A stretch of 40,104 nt of DNA from Paracoccaceae bacterium (lineage in GTDB: Bacteria > Pseudomonadota > Alphaproteobacteria > Rhodobacterales > Rhodobacteraceae). Made by a program: the position numbers and the translations under genes. The notes under the pieces are model-generated. The model was not told the DNA's origin, did not search any database, and saw only the letters and a list, made by a program, of their open reading frames with translations. Positions 37,899 through 40,104 of the stretch are shown in pieces. The stretch is from contig JAFMHK010000028.1 in the NCBI GenBank assembly GCA_017854585.1, forward strand, positions 1,114 to 41,217, in the 5' to 3' direction. Each line of letters opens with the position of its first letter. Position 1 is the stretch's first letter.

Positions 37899-39119
37899 TC
37901 ACCGGCGCGCACCCCCCGCGACGATGACACCTTGTATAACCACCCCGGTGCAGCCCGCGACCACCAAAGCCTGCGATATCCCGATTGCCTCGGCCAGCGC
38001 CCCGATCGCAAAGGCGCCCAATGCGACAGTGCCGAAACCGACCACGGTCCAAAGGCTCATCACCCGCCCGCGGTAGTCGTCAGGCAAATCGGTCTGGATG
38101 GCCGCCTGCAGGCTGACGCCGCACCATGTGGCGCAAAACCCCGCCAGCGCCGTCGCCCCCAAGGCAACCCCCCAGACAGTGGCCAGCCCCATGATAATCA
38201 CCGCTACCTGCCCCGCCATGGCCGTCATGAATACCGTGACCGAAATCCGCCCGCCCACATCGCCGGCACCCCCGGCCTTCAACACGGCAGCCAACAGCGC
38301 GCCGCCCCCCACGGCCGCCGTCAACAGGCCCAACCCCTCGGCGCCACGCGCAAAGGCCCCATCCGCAAGCACCGGCAGCACCTCCAGCGCGCCGCGCACG
38401 TTCGTGGCGAAGACCGAGGTCAACAAAAGCGCCATCCGAACCAGCGGCGACATCATGCCATAACGCACCCCCTCCACCAGATCGGTCAGGAACGGCGCGC
38501 GTGCCCTGAAGGGCAGATCGCGCGGCCGCAATTGCGTCAGCACCACCAGCATGGGCATGTAGAATATCACCGCGACCCACAGCGCCACCTGCGCCCCGAA
38601 CTGCGCGATCACCACCCCCGTGACTGCAGGCGCCACCAACCGCGCGACGTTGAAGTTCAACGCGGTCGCGGCAACCACCTGCCCGACCATCGCCTGCGGA
38701 ACCAACCGCGGCCCCAGTGACATCCGCACCGGATGATGCGCCGACGTCACGATACCAATGGTCAAGGCCGCGACCGCCAGCCCGACCGGCCCGATGATCG
38801 GCAGGCTGATCGCCAGCACCGTCAGGCAGGTGGCCAACCCCCCATTTGTCACGAACGCCGCGCGCCGGATATCGACACGATCCGCCAGCACGCCGAAAAG
38901 CGGCCCGGTAAACAGCGTCGGCAACAGGCTCAGCCCCGCGACCAGCCCGACGAACCCCGGAGACCCCGACATTTCCCACGCCACCCAGCTCAGCGTGACC
39001 CGCTGCACCCAGATCGCCTGCACCGCAAAGAACACACCAAGGAAGAAAAGGCGGAACTGCGGATCGGAAAATGCCCTAGCTTTCAGCATCGGAGAGACAA
39101 GTGCCTTTTCTTGCGCCAT
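37899..39119 (-). CDS. MFS transporter (EntS/MFS_3-like)
   Basis: A 406-residue major facilitator with about 11-12 hydrophobic helices. The start SDPQFRLFFLGVFFAVQAIWVQRVTLSWVAWE and the loop FGVLADRVDIRRA fit the MFS_3 group that includes the enterobactin exporter EntS and related exporters. Substrate cannot be told from sequence. ATG 39119 (MAQEKALVSP) is preferred over 39140. It is 52 bases upstream of mrp on the same strand and divergent from the DUF1127 gene. Confidence 0.85.
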   Translation of the reverse strand: MAQEKALVSPMLKARAFSDPQFRLFFLGVFFAVQAIWVQRVTLSWVAWEMSGSPGFVGLVAGLSLLPTLFTGPLFGVLADRVDIRRAAFVTNGGLATCLTVLAISLPIIGPVGLAVAALTIGIVTSAHHPVRMSLGPRLVPQAMVGQVVAATALNFNVARLVAPAVTGVVIAQFGAQVALWVAVIFYMPMLVVLTQLRPRDLPFRARAPFLTDLVEGVRYGMMSPLVRMALLLTSVFATNVRGALEVLPVLADGAFARGAEGLGLLTAAVGGGALLAAVLKAGGAGDVGGRISVTVFMTAMAGQVAVIIMGLATVWGVALGATALAGFCATWCGVSLQAAIQTDLPDDYRGRVMSLWTVVGFGTVALGAFAIGALAEAIGISQALVVAGCTGVVIQGVIVAGGARR

Positions 39120-39154
39120 GCGATTTCTGCATAGCAGCATTGAATCGAAAACTA

Positions 39155-39182
39155 TTGTGCATCCGCAGCAATTCCCTACATG
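39155..39182 (+). promoter_or_regulatory. Possible promoter of the DUF1127/sRNA unit
   Basis: TTGTGC (39155-39160) and TACATG (39177-39182) are spaced by 16 bases, about 85 bases before the DUF1127 start. The match to a sigma-70 or RpoH-type promoter is only moderate. The R. sphaeroides counterpart is driven by heat-shock sigma factors, but I see no clear CTTG box at a proper distance. Confidence 0.25.
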
Positions 39183-39216
39183 TGATCAGCAACAGGATAG
39201 AACGTCCGCCTCTGCC

Positions 39217-39238
39217 AAAGCGCTTGTGATAGCGCTAA
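39217..39238. promoter_or_regulatory. Twin AGCGCT palindromes, LacI-type operator-like
   Basis: Two copies of the palindrome AGCGCT (39219-39224 and 39231-39236) lie 12 bases apart as AAAGCGCTT and ATAGCGCTAA, 30-50 bases before the DUF1127 start. The AAGCGCTT form resembles LacI/GalR-family operators. The binding protein is unknown. Confidence 0.3.
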
Positions 39239-39266
39239 CCGGCGGCGAACCGAATTGAGGATCAAC

Positions 39267-39488
39267 ATGGCTTACATCACAGGCAACCGCAGCAATACCA
39301 TTTCTCTTGGACAACGCATCGCGGAAATCGCGGCCCAGTTCTCGGAAGGCTATCAGGCTTGGCGTCTGTATCGCCGGACCTTGTCCGAGCTGCAAGGCCT
39401 GTCGATGCGCGACCTGAACGATCTTGGGTTGAACCAAACCACTTTGCATCGGGCCGCACTGGACGCCGCATACGGCAAGCGCGCCTGA
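39267..39488 (+). CDS. Small DUF1127 protein (CcaF1-like)
   Basis: A 73-residue basic protein. From ATG 39267, with GAGG six bases upstream, it ends with the DUF1127 signature: AWRLYRRTLSELQGLSMRDLNDLGLNQTTL (L..L...DL.DLGL pattern) about residues 37-66. In Rhodobacter sphaeroides a DUF1127 protein (CcaF1) is an RNA-binding protein encoded just ahead of the CcsR small RNAs, which are cut from the same transcript. The hairpins directly after this gene make it the counterpart. The frame is open to a TTG at 39255, which is less likely as a start. Confidence 0.92.
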   Translation: MAYITGNRSNTISLGQRIAEIAAQFSEGYQAWRLYRRTLSELQGLSMRDLNDLGLNQTTLHRAALDAAYGKRA

Positions 39489-39501
39489 GATACGAATTTC
39501 C

Positions 39502-39567
39502 GACGCCTCTTCCCTCCCGTTGGGCGCTCGGAGACGGCGGTTGCATCCGCCTCCTCCCTTGGATGCA
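39502..39567 (+). ncRNA. CcsR-like small RNA 1 (two anti-SD hairpins)
   Basis: Hairpin 1 has a CGCC/GGCG stem (39504-39507 with 39523-39526) and a loop holding CCCTCCC. Hairpin 2 has a perfect 7-bp stem TGCATCC/GGATGCA (39542-39548 with 39561-39567) and the loop GCCTCCTCCCTT. The pair begins 13 bases after the DUF1127 stop and is followed by a GCACC-GAAA-GGTGC tetraloop hairpin (39580-39593). Two stem-loops with CCUCCUCCC loops define the CcsR/cuckoo RNA pattern. Confidence 0.75.
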
Positions 39568-39601
39568 CCGCACTTTTGCGCACCGAAAGGTGCACACGGA
39601 A

Positions 39602-39674
39602 ACGGCCTCTTCTCCTCCCTTTTGGGGCCGTGACGACCGGTAGCAGGCTTCTTCTCCTCCCTTTTGGAGCCTGC
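39602..39674 (+). ncRNA. CcsR-like small RNA 2 (two anti-SD hairpins)
   Basis: Hairpin 3 has an ACGGCC/GGCCGT stem (39602-39607 with 39626-39631); hairpin 4 has a 9-bp stem with one G-T pair (39643-39651 with 39666-39674). Both loops carry CTTCTCCTCCCTTTT or a near-identical string, while the stems differ in sequence. Conserved loops on changing stems point to selection on the loop. Confidence 0.8.
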
Positions 39675-39687
39675 CGCCATCATCGGC

Positions 39688-39765
39688 GCCCTCTCTCCTC
39701 CCTTGAGGGCAGCTGAATTCTAGCGGTGGCACCCTCTCCTCCCTTGGGTGTCACCGCTTTTTTTT
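39688..39765 (+). ncRNA. CcsR-like small RNA 3, ending in terminator
   Basis: Hairpin 5 has a GCCCTC/GAGGGC stem (39688-39693 with 39705-39710); hairpin 6 has a 13-bp stem with one G-T pair (39722-39734 with 39746-39758). Both have the same 11-base loop TCTCCTCCCTT. Hairpin 6 is followed by eight T, so the last anti-SD loop is also the terminator of the whole unit. Confidence 0.85.
39722..39765 (+). terminator. Terminator of the DUF1127/sRNA transcript
   Basis: A 13-bp stem with loop TCTCCTCCCTT and a run of eight T (39758-39765). Strong rho-independent terminator; its loop carries the same anti-Shine-Dalgarno motif as the five hairpins before it. Confidence 0.92.
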
Positions 39766-39882
39766 GCCAAACGGTAGGTGCGGTCGCAGGTGCCGCGAGA
39801 TCAAAGCTGCTGCAGACTGGCAGGCAAAGCGCCCCGGTCACAGCCTGAACAATGTCTTTGAAAACCCGATAGGTGTGCCGTG

Positions 39883-40104
39883 CTAGGCCCGCACGTCCTT
39901 TGGCGACCCCATCACGACATAGGTCGTGATCGTGGCGACCTGCGGCAGACTGCCCAGAACATCCGTATGAAAGCGTTTATAGCTGATCAGGTCCGCTGCA
40001 TCGACCCGCAGCAGATATTCCACCGCCCCGGTGATGTTGTGGCATTCGCGAACCTCGTCAGACAGCTGCATCGCGCGTTCGAACGCCTCTTGGGCCTGCT
40101 TGGT
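39883..40104 (-). CDS. Lrp/AsnC-family regulator, C-terminal part (gene runs off the right edge)
   Basis: The frame enters from the right edge (TKQAQEAFERAMQL) and ends in TAG at 39883-39885, giving the last 73 residues. The segment VRECHNITGAVEYLLRVDAADLISYKRFHTDVLGSLPQV, followed by TTYVVMGSPKD, matches the ligand-binding RAM domain of Lrp/AsnC regulators (VTGxxDYLLxV, LPGV, T..V). The DNA-binding domain is outside the window, so target and effector are unknown. Confidence 0.85.
   Translation of the reverse strand, partial: TKQAQEAFERAMQLSDEVRECHNITGAVEYLLRVDAADLISYKRFHTDVLGSLPQVATITTYVVMGSPKDVRA

Noticed and set aside
39500..39766. CRISPR array reading of the repeated CTCCTCCC units
   Set aside because: Repeats are only 8-11 bases, sit in hairpin loops, and the intervals are irregular complementary stems and not spacers.

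Overview
The window is high-GC DNA from an alphaproteobacterium, most likely of the order Rhodobacterales (Roseobacter/Rhodobacter group). The evidence is the gene content: a complete division and cell-wall (dcw) cluster with a DUF2484 gene between murC and murB, aerobic-type cobaltochelatase genes cobS and cobT, and a small DUF1127 gene followed by CCUCCUCCC-loop hairpins, an arrangement known from Rhodobacter sphaeroides (CcaF1/CcsR RNAs).

Layout. Bases 1-1333 hold the 3' part of a peptidoglycan-binding protein with a trypsin-like domain that has lost its catalytic residues. Bases 1334-3615 are a gene-poor, decayed-looking stretch: two small secreted-protein genes on the minus strand, one with a frame disruption near its end and one with an in-frame TAG, then non-coding DNA with inverted repeats, then an ECF sigma factor that lacks a recognisable region 4. 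Bases 3734-10404 read rightward: cobS, a small exported protein, a PLP-dependent threonine/serine dehydratase, cobT, an aminopeptidase P and a DUF427 protein, closed by a strong bidirectional terminator at 10432-10471.

From 10482 to 36073 everything reads leftward. In transcription order this is mraZ, rsmH, ftsL, ftsI, murE, murF, mraY, murD, ftsW, murG, murC, DUF2484, a small membrane protein, murB, ddl, ftsQ, ftsA, ftsZ, [terminator], lpxC, bamD, recN and a CLC transporter. These genes make the UDP-MurNAc-pentapeptide and lipid II (murB-F, ddl, mraY, murG), polymerise and crosslink septal wall (ftsW, ftsI), build the divisome (ftsL, Q, A, Z), and supply lipid A and outer-membrane assembly (lpxC, bamD). 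Many neighbours overlap by 4 bases (ATGA), so translation is probably coupled. The mraZ upstream region (36074-36745) is long and contains a candidate small ORF, a 14-bp hairpin and direct repeats.

Bases 36746-39119 hold an Mrp/ApbC-type P-loop protein and an MFS exporter, both leftward. At 39267-39765 lies the most distinctive element: a 73-residue DUF1127 protein followed by six stem-loops, each with an anti-Shine-Dalgarno-like CCTCCC in its loop; the last one is also the terminator. The window ends inside a leftward Lrp/AsnC-type regulator.
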